Positions 52,981 to 61,736 of a stretch of 64,000 nucleotides of DNA are shown in pieces. Each line of letters opens with the position of its first letter. Position 1 is the first letter of the stretch. Below the pieces are notes generated by a model. That model saw only the letters and a program-made list of their open reading frames with translations, was not told the DNA's origin and made no database searches. Made by a program: the position numbers and the translations under genes. The stretch comes from an uncultured Flavobacteriaceae bacterium (GTDB taxonomy: Bacteria > Bacteroidota > Bacteroidia > Flavobacteriales > Flavobacteriaceae). The stretch covers positions 558,001-622,000 of the forward strand of contig CANMFO010000001.1 of assembly GCA_947497245.1 (NCBI GenBank), given 5' to 3'.

Positions 52981-53535
52981 ATGAAAAAAACAATACCTGA
53001 GGGCGATTCGTCTTTTAATGAGAAGACGGAAAATCAAAAACATACTCGAGTCGAGGGAAGTGCTTCCCAACCACTAAAATCATCGGATAGGATCATTGCG
53101 GGATTTTTGGTTTCCTTTAGTGTTGATCCTACAGGGGAATATTGGGTGCTCTATGAGGGTAGAAATAGAATAGGGAGCGACCGATCCAATGATGTTGTCA
53201 TCAATGATGCCAACGTATCTTCAAACCACGCCATTCTGAACATAAGGCACAGCATCAACGATGGAAGAATGCTCGTGGCCATTTCCGATCAGAACTCGTC
53301 CAATGGCACAATTGTCAATAAAAAGGACATTGAGTTCAATTCCTTTGAACTTAAGAACGAAGATGTCGTTCAAATCGGAAATCACGAATTGGGACTACTT
53401 TTCTTGGACAGGAACGCCAAGGAATTAAAGCCTATGGAAGGGGTGAAAAAATCGGCGCGCAGTAGCGGGCAGTATACTTCTCCCTATGATGTTTCCGTAA
53501 AATCCGATACCAGCAAACGAACCAAACCAGAATAG
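52981..53535 (+). CDS. FHA-domain protein, first gene of Ser/Thr signalling operon
   Basis: A 184-residue cytoplasmic protein with one forkhead-associated domain (about 50-145). GRNRIGSDRSNDVVIND carries the phospho-threonine-binding Arg/Ser, SSNHAILNI the conserved Ser-x-x-His, and NSSNGTIVNKKDI the Asn loop. FHA domains bind phosphothreonine on partners. The first 45 residues and the last 35 are polar and probably disordered, with possible phosphorylation targets (SARSSGQYTSPYD). It begins the run FHA, FHA-RDD, kinase, PP2C, and its stop is 1 base before the next start. Confidence 0.88.
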   Translation: MKKTIPEGDSSFNEKTENQKHTRVEGSASQPLKSSDRIIAGFLVSFSVDPTGEYWVLYEGRNRIGSDRSNDVVINDANVSSNHAILNIRHSINDGRMLVAISDQNSSNGTIVNKKDIEFNSFELKNEDVVQIGNHELGLLFLDRNAKELKPMEGVKKSARSSGQYTSPYDVSVKSDTSKRTKPE

Positions 53536-53536
53536 T

Positions 53537-54280
53537 ATGAAAAAGATTTTTATAATAGGACGGGAACCCAGCCCCAGCTATTTGACGAACAATGAAATAC
53601 CCTTGATCATCAATGAAACAGAGCTTACCGAACATGTAAGCAGAACCCATGCCAGGCTTACTTTGGATGAACAAGGGATCTTGTTCATTGAGGATCTGAA
53701 TTCCACGAGTGGTACCTATGTAAACGGTTTGAGGATAAACCATATTACACAGGTAAACCCGGATAGCAACATCACCTTGGGAAAATCATTTCAGTTCGGC
53801 CTTTCGCACCCTACAATACAGAGTGTTAGGGCCTCCATGCACCAACAGCCGGCACCAGCCCAACCCGCAACTGCTGAACATGAGTATGCCAGTTGGGGTG
53901 CACGTTTCGGAGCCTTTATCCTGGATGGTATATTCATCAATATTGTATGGTACTTATTTCTGAACCTGATCAACTTCGCCTTGGGGCCTTCCAATACCAC
54001 GGCGATCGTTACCCTTCTTGCTTCGTTTATTATCTGGCATTTCTATTATGCCATTCCCCTGAGTTCGGGAGGCAGTACGTTTGGAAAAAGAATTGCGGGT
54101 GTAAAAGTACTGTCAGTAGCTTCTGGTACATATCCATCTACTGGACAGGCATGGGGCAGGACCATTTCCTATTTTCTTTCCGCCATTATATTGTACATTG
54201 GTTTCCTTATGCCCTTGTGGACAGAAAAAAAGCAGGCACTGCACGACATGGTTGCCGGTACTATTGTGGTAAAAGCTTAA
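53537..54280 (+). CDS. FHA domain fused to RDD membrane domain
   Basis: A 247-residue fusion. The N-terminal FHA domain (about 1-90) has FIIGREPSPSYLTNNEIP, VSRTHARLTLD and NSTSGTYVNGLRI. A short Gln/Pro/Ala linker follows. The RDD domain (about 115-245) shows SWGARFGAFILDGIF, STFGKRIAGVKVLS and KQALHDMVAGTIVV, with three to four membrane helices. This would tether phosphothreonine recognition to the inner membrane, near the kinase. It begins 1 base after the upstream FHA gene and ends 4 bases before the kinase gene. Confidence 0.9.
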   Translation: MKKIFIIGREPSPSYLTNNEIPLIINETELTEHVSRTHARLTLDEQGILFIEDLNSTSGTYVNGLRINHITQVNPDSNITLGKSFQFGLSHPTIQSVRASMHQQPAPAQPATAEHEYASWGARFGAFILDGIFINIVWYLFLNLINFALGPSNTTAIVTLLASFIIWHFYYAIPLSSGGSTFGKRIAGVKVLSVASGTYPSTGQAWGRTISYFLSAIILYIGFLMPLWTEKKQALHDMVAGTIVVKA

Positions 54281-54284
54281 AAGT

Positions 54285-55769
54285 ATGCCGGTAAACCTAC
54301 AAGGTAAAAAGGGAACGTATGTATTCGATCCCTTCTCCGACACCTCTAAACTGGGTGAAGGGGGTATGGGATTGGTGTACCTAGGTGAAGAAACCAATAC
54401 CGCTAGAAAGGTGGCCATAAAAGTGCTCTACAAAGAAGTTTCCTCTAATCCGGTAAATATAGAAAGGGGCCTAAAAGAGTCCAATATAAATTTCGATCAT
54501 AAGAACATTATAAAAATGATCGAATTTGTCGAGAAAGACAACATTTACCACATCGTTAGCGAGTACCTGGAAGGGGAAAGTCTGGACAAGTATATCGAAA
54601 GGGACCAGTTGGTTCCGAGGGAAAAGGCCATCCAAATTGCCTGTGAAGTGCTACGGGGGCTTGGTGCCCTTCATGCGGCCAAACCTTCCATCATTCACCG
54701 TGACATTAAACCAAGCAATATTTTCCTATGTGCCAATGGTGATATCAAAATAATGGATTTTGGCGTGGCCAGAAGTCTTGAGAATGGAAACAAACGGCTT
54801 ACAAAGACCGGTTCCGTAGTTGGAACACCATATTATGCCGCTCCAGAACAAATACGGAGTCAAACAGAACTAATAAATGCCACCACCGATATCTACTCTG
54901 TTGGTGTAACGCTCTATGAACTACTTACCGGAAAGGTTCCCTTTGAGGGAAAAAGCGAATATGATACCCTAAAGATGCAGGTAGAGGCCCCATTGCCGCC
55001 TCATTCTAAAATTCCCCCGGCCTTGTTTAAAGTAATAGCCAAGGCCACAGCCAAAAACCAAACCGAAAGATATCGGAGCGGTCAGGAATTCTTAAGGGCG
55101 TTGCAACCTTTTAGCGCCTCTGGGCAAAGGGCCAACCCATCTCCCAAAAAGAAGACCCCTAAGAGATCCGTTTCCGGGGCCAGCGTACTTAATTGGATAC
55201 TGATCCCCCTGCTATTGGGCCTGGGAACAGCCTATTTCAGTACGCTGGGAAAACTTGATGCTGAACGCTACGATGCGCAATATCATCGTAATAAATGGGT
55301 ACTGGACAATGTTGGCCTGTCCGAAAAAAACACCGATTTAAAAGATAGCTTGAGCCTTGTTACAGACCATTATCCGATAATCATAGATAAGGTCCCTGTT
55401 CGTTTTTTGGATAGGGAAGGGAAGAATATCCTCAGTGATTTTAAGGATAAACTGATCGGGGAAGGAGTAATAAAGACCATTCAACCAATGGTGGTATATA
55501 GGAGCTTTGTTACCGAAACAAAGGACTTACAGTTCTATTATAGGTTATACACGCCGGAAGGCAAACTACTGCATAGTCCACAGGTGGACAAAAATTTAAT
55601 TAGCCCTCCCGATTTGTTCACAAATCATGCAGTTGTCCCAATAGCCCAAAAACAGGATGGCCAGTTTTTACTTGGAGGTTTCTGGACCAAATATAATGCG
55701 GGAAATTACAGATTGGAGGTATGGCACAGAGACAAATGCCTCTTCTATAGATATTTTAGGATTTACTAG
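54285..55769 (+). CDS. Membrane Ser/Thr protein kinase (Hanks type)
   Basis: A 494-residue kinase. The P-loop LGEGGMGLVYLG (about 22-33), the lysine in VAIKVLY (about 45), HRDIKPSNIF (about 137), DFGVARS (about 158) and YYAAPEQ complete an active Hanks-type catalytic domain. A basic, Ser-rich stretch and one membrane helix (WILIPLLLGLGTAYFS, about 305-322) separate it from an outer domain of about 170 residues that is beta-rich and not recognised by me. The outer part probably senses something in the periplasm. The gene lies between the FHA-RDD and PP2C genes with almost no gap, so kinase, readers and phosphatase are made together. Confidence 0.93.
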   Translation: MPVNLQGKKGTYVFDPFSDTSKLGEGGMGLVYLGEETNTARKVAIKVLYKEVSSNPVNIERGLKESNINFDHKNIIKMIEFVEKDNIYHIVSEYLEGESLDKYIERDQLVPREKAIQIACEVLRGLGALHAAKPSIIHRDIKPSNIFLCANGDIKIMDFGVARSLENGNKRLTKTGSVVGTPYYAAPEQIRSQTELINATTDIYSVGVTLYELLTGKVPFEGKSEYDTLKMQVEAPLPPHSKIPPALFKVIAKATAKNQTERYRSGQEFLRALQPFSASGQRANPSPKKKTPKRSVSGASVLNWILIPLLLGLGTAYFSTLGKLDAERYDAQYHRNKWVLDNVGLSEKNTDLKDSLSLVTDHYPIIIDKVPVRFLDREGKNILSDFKDKLIGEGVIKTIQPMVVYRSFVTETKDLQFYYRLYTPEGKLLHSPQVDKNLISPPDLFTNHAVVPIAQKQDGQFLLGGFWTKYNAGNYRLEVWHRDKCLFYRYFRIY

Positions 55770-56870
55770 ATGGATACGATTTCTAAACATCATGCCGATT
55801 CCAATATCGGTGGAAGATCGGAAAATCAGGATGCGGTGGCATGCGGCGACACCAAATTTGGTTTTTTAGGTATTGTATGTGATGGTATGGGCGGGGGCAA
55901 GGGTGGAAAACTGGCGGCACAAATAGCCTTGGACGTTATCCAGGAAGACCTCAGGGGATCGGCATCCGAAGATTCGGTAAATGCTGTTTACAATGCGATA
56001 CAAAAGGCCAACTTCGAAGTATTTAGAACGGGCCTCAATGATAAGGATTTAAAGGGAATGGGCACCACGGTCGCTTTGGTACTTATTTCTGAAAATGGTG
56101 CCCATGTGGCCCATGTTGGGGATAGCAGGGTATATCAGATCAGAAATGGTAAAACAATCCAAAGGACACAGGACCACTCTGTGGTCTTCCGAATGTTAAA
56201 AGAAGGCATCTTAACGAATGAGGAACAGGCCCGCAAGCACCCCAAATCCAATCAGATCACAAGGGCCCTTGGTTTGAAACCTGTCGTGGATATTGAGCTC
56301 AACAGCTTTTCCTATGAAAAGGGCGATTATTTTTTCCTGTGTTCAGATGGTGTTAATGGAGAACTGGACGATAGTGAAATAGAGCAGCTGCATGAAACGC
56401 TTCAGGAACCACGGCATATCGTAAATGAAAGTATCAAGCGTGTTAATGCGAAGGGCATGGCCCGGGGTGGGGGACATGACAATGCCAGTGCGGTGAGCAT
56501 TTTTTGCATAGGAGCATCCAAATTATCGGGAAGTGGGAAAGAGGTTCCCCCCAAACGCAGTTCAAAATACAATACTTCCGTTCTATTGCCAGTGTTGTTG
56601 GGGGTTGCGCTTTGCGTTTCCCTGTTTACATTGGTACGGCTTAAATCCGGGAATGGTGATTATGAACAACAACTAAAAACGGCCCGATCGATAAATGAAA
56701 AACTGGAGAAGACCGTAGATTCCCTGAGGAACAAGGTTGAGAGGGAAAATCCAGAAACCGGTATGGGAAACCTCGGCGGTATCGGCAACGATTCTGTCGA
56801 GCGTGGGATATCTCTTTCGGATACTCTGGTACGCCCTGCCGTTGTTGGGGATACCGTGGCCGTCGAATAA
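55770..56870 (+). CDS. PP2C-family Ser/Thr phosphatase with C-terminal membrane helix
   Basis: A 366-residue protein starting directly after the kinase stop. The PP2C domain (about 1-245) has GRSENQDAVACG, IVCDGMGGGKGG, VAHVGDSRVYQIRNG, TRALG and FFLCSDGVNGEL, with the metal-binding aspartates in place, and HDNASAVSIF. A membrane helix (about 270-290) and a coiled-coil heptad region (INEKLEKTVDSLRNKVE) follow, then a short tail. Here the catalytic domain is N-terminal and cytoplasmic, with the coil outside. It should reverse phosphorylation by the neighbouring kinase. Confidence 0.93.
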   Translation: MDTISKHHADSNIGGRSENQDAVACGDTKFGFLGIVCDGMGGGKGGKLAAQIALDVIQEDLRGSASEDSVNAVYNAIQKANFEVFRTGLNDKDLKGMGTTVALVLISENGAHVAHVGDSRVYQIRNGKTIQRTQDHSVVFRMLKEGILTNEEQARKHPKSNQITRALGLKPVVDIELNSFSYEKGDYFFLCSDGVNGELDDSEIEQLHETLQEPRHIVNESIKRVNAKGMARGGGHDNASAVSIFCIGASKLSGSGKEVPPKRSSKYNTSVLLPVLLGVALCVSLFTLVRLKSGNGDYEQQLKTARSINEKLEKTVDSLRNKVERENPETGMGNLGGIGNDSVERGISLSDTLVRPAVVGDTVAVE

Positions 56871-56874
56871 TCAT

Positions 56875-57870
56875 ATGAATCAAAACACTATGGGAAACAG
56901 AACAATTCTTATTTGCCTAGTCCTGTTATGGTCAGTTTTTACGATCAGTGCACAAAAAGTCACCCGTGAGTGCGACCAAGTGGACGGCTGGTCCTTGGAA
57001 AAAGCGAATTCCGCCATTGGCATTGCGGAAGCAATTTTGATGGGTGTCGGAGATTGTGGCTCGGCATTGGACGGCGAAAATTGCCAGGATGTAATGGATC
57101 TTTTAGTGCAGGCCGAGGAACATATCATTTACGTCTTACAGATAAATGAAAAAAACGGGTGTATGACATGCTTCCTTTCGAATGCCCTGGAGAGTGCCCG
57201 GTATCTGGATTCCATCGCGAAAAGCCTGTACGCCATGGGCTATCCCGGGGCCAACAGAATTGAGGGGCGGGCAAGTTTCCGGGTCAGCGATATGATGGAC
57301 AACTACTGCCCCGATCTCAATGGCCGATGGTATCCGGACAATGATCTGAATGTGTCCATTTTAATCGATTACAAGCCTGGGTACGATTTGTTCGAAGCAC
57401 AGCTCAGCGATGGTACGACGACAGAAGTTTCGTATGTACAGATTATAAAATACGACCGGGTAAGGCTCCATCAACAGGAAATATATGGCACCATCTATAA
57501 CCAGGGCAATACCATTGACTGGGGAAACCACAGATGGATAAGGGACAACAACACGATAGATGGCAGATGGTCCATGGACGGTAGCGGAGACACCTTTCAA
57601 ATTGTCCAGGTGGCGAACGGACAATACCGGATGATAGTGGAATCGGTGCCAACCGCGTCAACCTTTGGAATCACTTATGTCCAAGGGGATTTATTTGGCG
57701 AGTTCTGGACCCAGGACTTTATACACTTTGAAGGATATATCAATACAAAAATCCCTAATTCACCCCAACAGAAAATTTACCTAAAAATGGAAAACGGGCT
57801 ATTTTATATCAATGACACCATGGATGTTTACAATGATAAACAGGGGGCTACCATTATGTCAAAAAGATAA
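56875..57870 (+). CDS. Unknown exported protein, last gene of kinase operon
   Basis: Start at ATG 56875 (or 56890); the track frame from 56737 overlaps the phosphatase and is wrong. A signal peptide (TILICLVLLWSVFTISAQ) is followed by a Cys-containing helical part (CDQVDGWSLEKANSAIG, GDCGSALDGENCQDVMDLL) and a beta-rich C-terminal half (NGRWYPDNDLNVSILIDYK, IYGTIYNQGNTIDWGNHRWI) that looks like a lipocalin-like or wrapped beta domain. No family recognised. It begins 4 bases after the phosphatase and may be the periplasmic ligand or partner of the kinase's outer domain. Confidence 0.7.
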   Translation: MNQNTMGNRTILICLVLLWSVFTISAQKVTRECDQVDGWSLEKANSAIGIAEAILMGVGDCGSALDGENCQDVMDLLVQAEEHIIYVLQINEKNGCMTCFLSNALESARYLDSIAKSLYAMGYPGANRIEGRASFRVSDMMDNYCPDLNGRWYPDNDLNVSILIDYKPGYDLFEAQLSDGTTTEVSYVQIIKYDRVRLHQQEIYGTIYNQGNTIDWGNHRWIRDNNTIDGRWSMDGSGDTFQIVQVANGQYRMIVESVPTASTFGITYVQGDLFGEFWTQDFIHFEGYINTKIPNSPQQKIYLKMENGLFYINDTMDVYNDKQGATIMSKR

Positions 57871-57900
57871 TTGCGGTCTGCCTGATAGGGCAATAACGGT

Positions 57901-57922
57901 CATGGGTTTCCTTCGGCCCATG
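57901..57922. terminator. Short hairpin between convergent genes
   Basis: CATGGG, a 10-base loop and CCCATG form a 6-bp GC-rich stem in the 116-base gap. There is no T tract, so the terminator call is weak. Confidence 0.35.
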
Positions 57923-57986
57923 CAATATTTGGATATGCCAACCTACTGGATAAACACGGGCAAAGGCAACTGCTGAAACGATTCTA

Positions 57987-58613
57987 CTAGTATTCCAGTT
58001 CCTGTAATTTGACCAAGGCTTCCGATTTTGAATTCACATCCAGCTTTAGGTAGATGTTCTGGATGTGAAAATTGATAGCGCTCGCGGTAACGAACAGTTT
58101 TTCGGCAATGGTCTTGTAAGTTGCTCCCTGACAGAGATAATCGATGACCTGGTTTTCCCTTTCGGAAAAGAAGTCGCGCGATTTTCGTTGAAACATCGAG
58201 ATAACCTTTTTGGCAATATCGTTGCTAATAATGGCGCCCTCACTTTTAATGGAATCCAAGGCGTTGTAAAGGCTTCTGTCGCTGACAGGTTTGGTGAGAT
58301 AGCCATTGGCCGTATTCTTAAACGCCTTCTTTACGATTTCAAAATCATTCTGGGCACTTAGCATGATAATTTTCACATTCGGATCTTTGGCCCTGAAGAG
58401 CTTAATTCCCTCTATGCCGCACATGTCGGGCAGGGATACCTCTGAAAAGATAATGTCGGGCGATACAAGGTCGTAGTCGGACAGGGCATCCTGTACTGAA
58501 ATATAGATGCCTTGCAGCGAGTAGTCTAAATACGATTCGAAATAGTTTTGGTACGCTTCATGAAGTAATTGGTCATTGTCTACCACAATGATCTTTAGAA
58601 TATTTGGGTGCAT
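57987..58613 (-). CDS. LuxR/NarL-type response regulator with Glu at phospho-site
   Basis: A 208-residue regulator. The receiver domain (about 5-120) has the acidic pair in IIVVDNDQLL, PDIIFSEVSLPDMCG, KIIMLSAQND and the lysine in GYLTKPVSD. The acceptor aspartate position is E58, a substitution that in other regulators can mimic constant phosphorylation. The C-terminal LuxR helix-turn-helix (about 145-205) is intact: FFSERENQVIDYLCQGATYKTIAEKLFV. No kinase is adjacent. It is convergent with the kinase operon, and a long non-coding region lies upstream. Confidence 0.9.
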   Translation of the reverse strand: MHPNILKIIVVDNDQLLHEAYQNYFESYLDYSLQGIYISVQDALSDYDLVSPDIIFSEVSLPDMCGIEGIKLFRAKDPNVKIIMLSAQNDFEIVKKAFKNTANGYLTKPVSDRSLYNALDSIKSEGAIISNDIAKKVISMFQRKSRDFFSERENQVIDYLCQGATYKTIAEKLFVTASAINFHIQNIYLKLDVNSKSEALVKLQELEY

Positions 58614-59276
58614 GGTAAGTGGGGGTTAGTCCGGGCACCTTGGCACGCTTTGGCGCATGTCCAGGTACCCAGTGGTGGGATTTGGGAATTCTTGAGAGTT
58701 AGATTGCCAAGGGCAATATCGTTGCATCAGAGCGCAGGGCACATTGCACGATAGGATACCTATCTTGCCATACTATTTTTTCAAAGCTTGGAGCTAAAAC
58801 ATCGGGTCAAGCACGCAAAGGCGCCCTTGTCCGGGTTTCGGAAACAAAAGAGAATAAATAGTTGCCCTTAATACACTTAAAGGGTCGATTCGGTCAATGA
58901 AAAATCAAGCTAGGTCGCGCTCGAATAAAATCCGTAAGGGGTACACCTTAGTGCTGGACCGCCCTTAAGAAAGAAGATGGGGGGAAGTCCTGATTTTGAG
59001 TTACTGCAAGCGCTACTTTTTGGGATACTGCTGGGGTAAAGTTTAGATTCCATGTAGTGGGGGCATTTGAGAGTTATACATTAGTTTCTGAAGTAAATGT
59101 ATTAATTTTTTATTAACGCCTACACAAATCAGATGTATTTTCGTTCAAATGCATTCCAACTGTCAAGCTTTCGCAACAATATGCCAACCCAATTCTCCAT
59201 CCAAACAACTAACTAACTCTCAAATTAATCCCACGTCTAGACGCTCAAATTGGGCTGGGACATTGATGCAAACCTC
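58614..59276. other. 663-base gap, no gene seen
   Basis: The gap between the LuxR-type regulator start and the PorP-SPOR stop has no frame with a convincing start or family pattern. It presumably carries the regulator's promoter and the 3' end of the PorP transcript. No tRNA fold was recognised. Confidence 0.5.
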
Positions 59277-61583
59277 TCAATCCACATACATATTATCAAC
59301 AATGGCAGAAGCGTGGTCTACCTGCATGATCCACTTCTCGTCCTTGTATTTTCCATCAAGATTTGAAACATAGGCAGTTTTTGCCTCTTCCTTAAAATTA
59401 AAATCAGCCAAATAAACATAGTAAAGTCCATTTTCCTTGTTGTAAAACTGTCGCGCGTCCAGTCCCTGTTCCTTTAAGGTGCTCATAAAGGCCTTCAGGT
59501 ATTTTTTGCTACTGTACACATTGGCGATCACATAATAACCCGATTTTACACCCACAAAGTCGGCCTGGTCCAAAACTTTTATGGGAAGGTCAAAATAATC
59601 TTTGTGTTCAAGGGTGCTCAAGCCTTTGGCAATTTCAGGCTTGGTTTCCAATGTAACGGCTACCTTGTCCAGTTCTTTCATGGTTTCACGGGGCGTTTCC
59701 GCGCCGGTCATTGCCATATCTTCCTTCCCGTCGGGATCCACTAGGGCCAGTTCAACATACTCCTTGTTCAAAACGTCCTCGGTTTCCGTTTCCGTTTGGA
59801 TCTCTACCACAAATCCATCTTGTTCGGCGCTGAAACTTTCGATGGGCAGCGGATTATAGGCGGGGCGTACGAACGTATTGGAACTGGCTATCGCACCGGT
59901 TTTGGCCTGGGCAGGTTTCGAGGCCGTGTTTTGTGCCAGTTCAGAGTCCGCGATTGGCGATTCGATCGGTTCCTTAAATTTCGCAGAATGGGCACTTTTG
60001 GTCGACTTGGGCACCGTTTTGGTGACTGCCAGGGCCTTATCTGCGCTTTTTGGTGCTTCGGACGCCCTTGGGTTCGAGGGTAAAGCCGCATCTGCATTGG
60101 TAGGCGTATCCGACCTGGTTTCGGTCAAGGCCAAATCCGTATACTGGCCGCTACTGGTATCCTGCAGATAGGCTTTAAGGTTGTATTTGATATCATTTCG
60201 CAAAACCCGAACGATGGTTTCAAACCTTTTCTCGGACGCTGCGGTACGTGCGGCCTCGATGGAATCTTGTCGTAAGATCAGTTCATCCAAAATAAGCCGG
60301 TTTTGGTATGCGAGCGAACTGATGTCCTCTTCATGGACCGTTTGCTTTTTGGACTTTCTTTTGGTCCGGTTTTTACGGGCCGCCCTACTTTTTCTTTCGA
60401 TTCGTTCCTCCACAACGGGAACCACTGCCTTCTCGTAGGCCACGGCAGGGGTTTCTTGGCTTTCATTGAATTTGGACTTGGCCGCGTTCTTTGTTTTCCC
60501 GTCTCCCTCGTTTTTGCCCAAGGCAGCATTTTTCTCGGCGATCAATCGCAAGATCTGCTCTTCGTAATTTTTAACGATATTATCGATCTGGGCATCCTTG
60601 GAACTGTCAACGTAGCCTCCGGCGCCATCATTCTGGTTTTTAAAGGTATAGGCCAGTGATACTTCGTGGTTCCAGCCCAGGTCTGCCTTGTCCTGGAGGA
60701 CGTCTTTCTCCAAAAGATATCCCAATGACATGGTTTTACTTAGATTGAACCCCAGACCCATTGACAATCCATAGTTGTCGTCCAATGTGGTTTGCAACCA
60801 ACCGTATTTTGGAAGGTCCAACAACAGGGAACCCAAATAGGCCAAGCTTCCGTCCAAGTTCTTGCCCACTTGTACAAGGGGCATAAACCGGGCATTGGCA
60901 AACAGGCCTCTATTGGCCATAAAAGAATGTGTGTACTGTAGCGAGGCCTTGATACTTTTATCGTTAAGACTTGTCAAAAAGGTATTCGTGGTCTGGTTGT
61001 ACTTGAACAGGTCCGTTGCGTAAAGCCCGAAATCAAATTTCCCTATGGAAAGTGCAACCCCCGGTTGAATGGCAAGCTTACTTTCTTTCCCGGCCTCCGA
61101 AATCCTGGTGTCCTCCTCCGTGGCGACAACACGATTTTTGTCGAGTCCCTCATTGAAATAGGTGACGTTGGTACCAAAGGTCAACTTGCTTTTTGCGCCC
61201 AACCTTACCGAAGTGGCGTAATTGGCATTGAAACCAAACTCCTGTACGACACCCGACCATTGGCTGTATACGCTGATTCCCAGTGCGGTATGGTCGTTTA
61301 GTTTATTGCTGAAGCCAAGAAAATAATTTTGGCTGTTATCTTCAAAAGTGGCATACTGATTTCTATGGAGGATGTTCACATAGGATTTGTTCTCCCGCAC
61401 CAACGAAAATGTCGGATTGATCAGAAATCGATTGAAAAATACCTGGTTGTGATAGGTGCTGTTCGAACTGACGCTGGGACTGGCTTCCTGGCCGTATATC
61501 ATTTGGCTGCCAAGGACCATATAGAGCAGTACTATTAGCAACAGGCCTATTTTATTTGTTATCGTATTATTGGCGCTCATCAT
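59277..61583 (-). CDS. PorP/SprF-family protein fused to a SPOR-like domain
   Basis: A 768-residue exported protein. Residues about 40-330 follow the PorP/SprF pattern: YHNQVFFNRFLINPTFSL, ILHRNQYATFEDNSQNYFLGFS, TALGISVYSQWSG and GLGFNLSKTMSLGYLLEKD. A long low-complexity part (about 360-640), rich in Lys/Arg/Ala/Ser and probably disordered, follows. The last 100 residues (KSGYYVIANVYSSKKYLKAFM, LYYVYLADFNFKEEAKTAY) resemble SPOR, a peptidoglycan-binding domain. PorP/SprF proteins work with type IX secretion and attach secreted adhesins. Fusion to a SPOR-like domain would tie the barrel to the wall. The PD40 gene upstream on the same strand is a usual companion. Confidence 0.82.
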   Translation of the reverse strand: MMSANNTITNKIGLLLIVLLYMVLGSQMIYGQEASPSVSSNSTYHNQVFFNRFLINPTFSLVRENKSYVNILHRNQYATFEDNSQNYFLGFSNKLNDHTALGISVYSQWSGVVQEFGFNANYATSVRLGAKSKLTFGTNVTYFNEGLDKNRVVATEEDTRISEAGKESKLAIQPGVALSIGKFDFGLYATDLFKYNQTTNTFLTSLNDKSIKASLQYTHSFMANRGLFANARFMPLVQVGKNLDGSLAYLGSLLLDLPKYGWLQTTLDDNYGLSMGLGFNLSKTMSLGYLLEKDVLQDKADLGWNHEVSLAYTFKNQNDGAGGYVDSSKDAQIDNIVKNYEEQILRLIAEKNAALGKNEGDGKTKNAAKSKFNESQETPAVAYEKAVVPVVEERIERKSRAARKNRTKRKSKKQTVHEEDISSLAYQNRLILDELILRQDSIEAARTAASEKRFETIVRVLRNDIKYNLKAYLQDTSSGQYTDLALTETRSDTPTNADAALPSNPRASEAPKSADKALAVTKTVPKSTKSAHSAKFKEPIESPIADSELAQNTASKPAQAKTGAIASSNTFVRPAYNPLPIESFSAEQDGFVVEIQTETETEDVLNKEYVELALVDPDGKEDMAMTGAETPRETMKELDKVAVTLETKPEIAKGLSTLEHKDYFDLPIKVLDQADFVGVKSGYYVIANVYSSKKYLKAFMSTLKEQGLDARQFYNKENGLYYVYLADFNFKEEAKTAYVSNLDGKYKDEKWIMQVDHASAIVDNMYVD

Positions 61584-61736
61584 CGTGAAAATTAATGTTA
61601 TCGGGGTGCGTATCGTTCACACGCATATCTCATGGGGTTGCGAACCGTGGTGGGTAAAGCTATTTTCTAAGAATTTCCGCTTACCGACCAATGGGGATCG
61701 TTCAACCATGTTGCCATCCAGGGCTGTGGCCATCAA

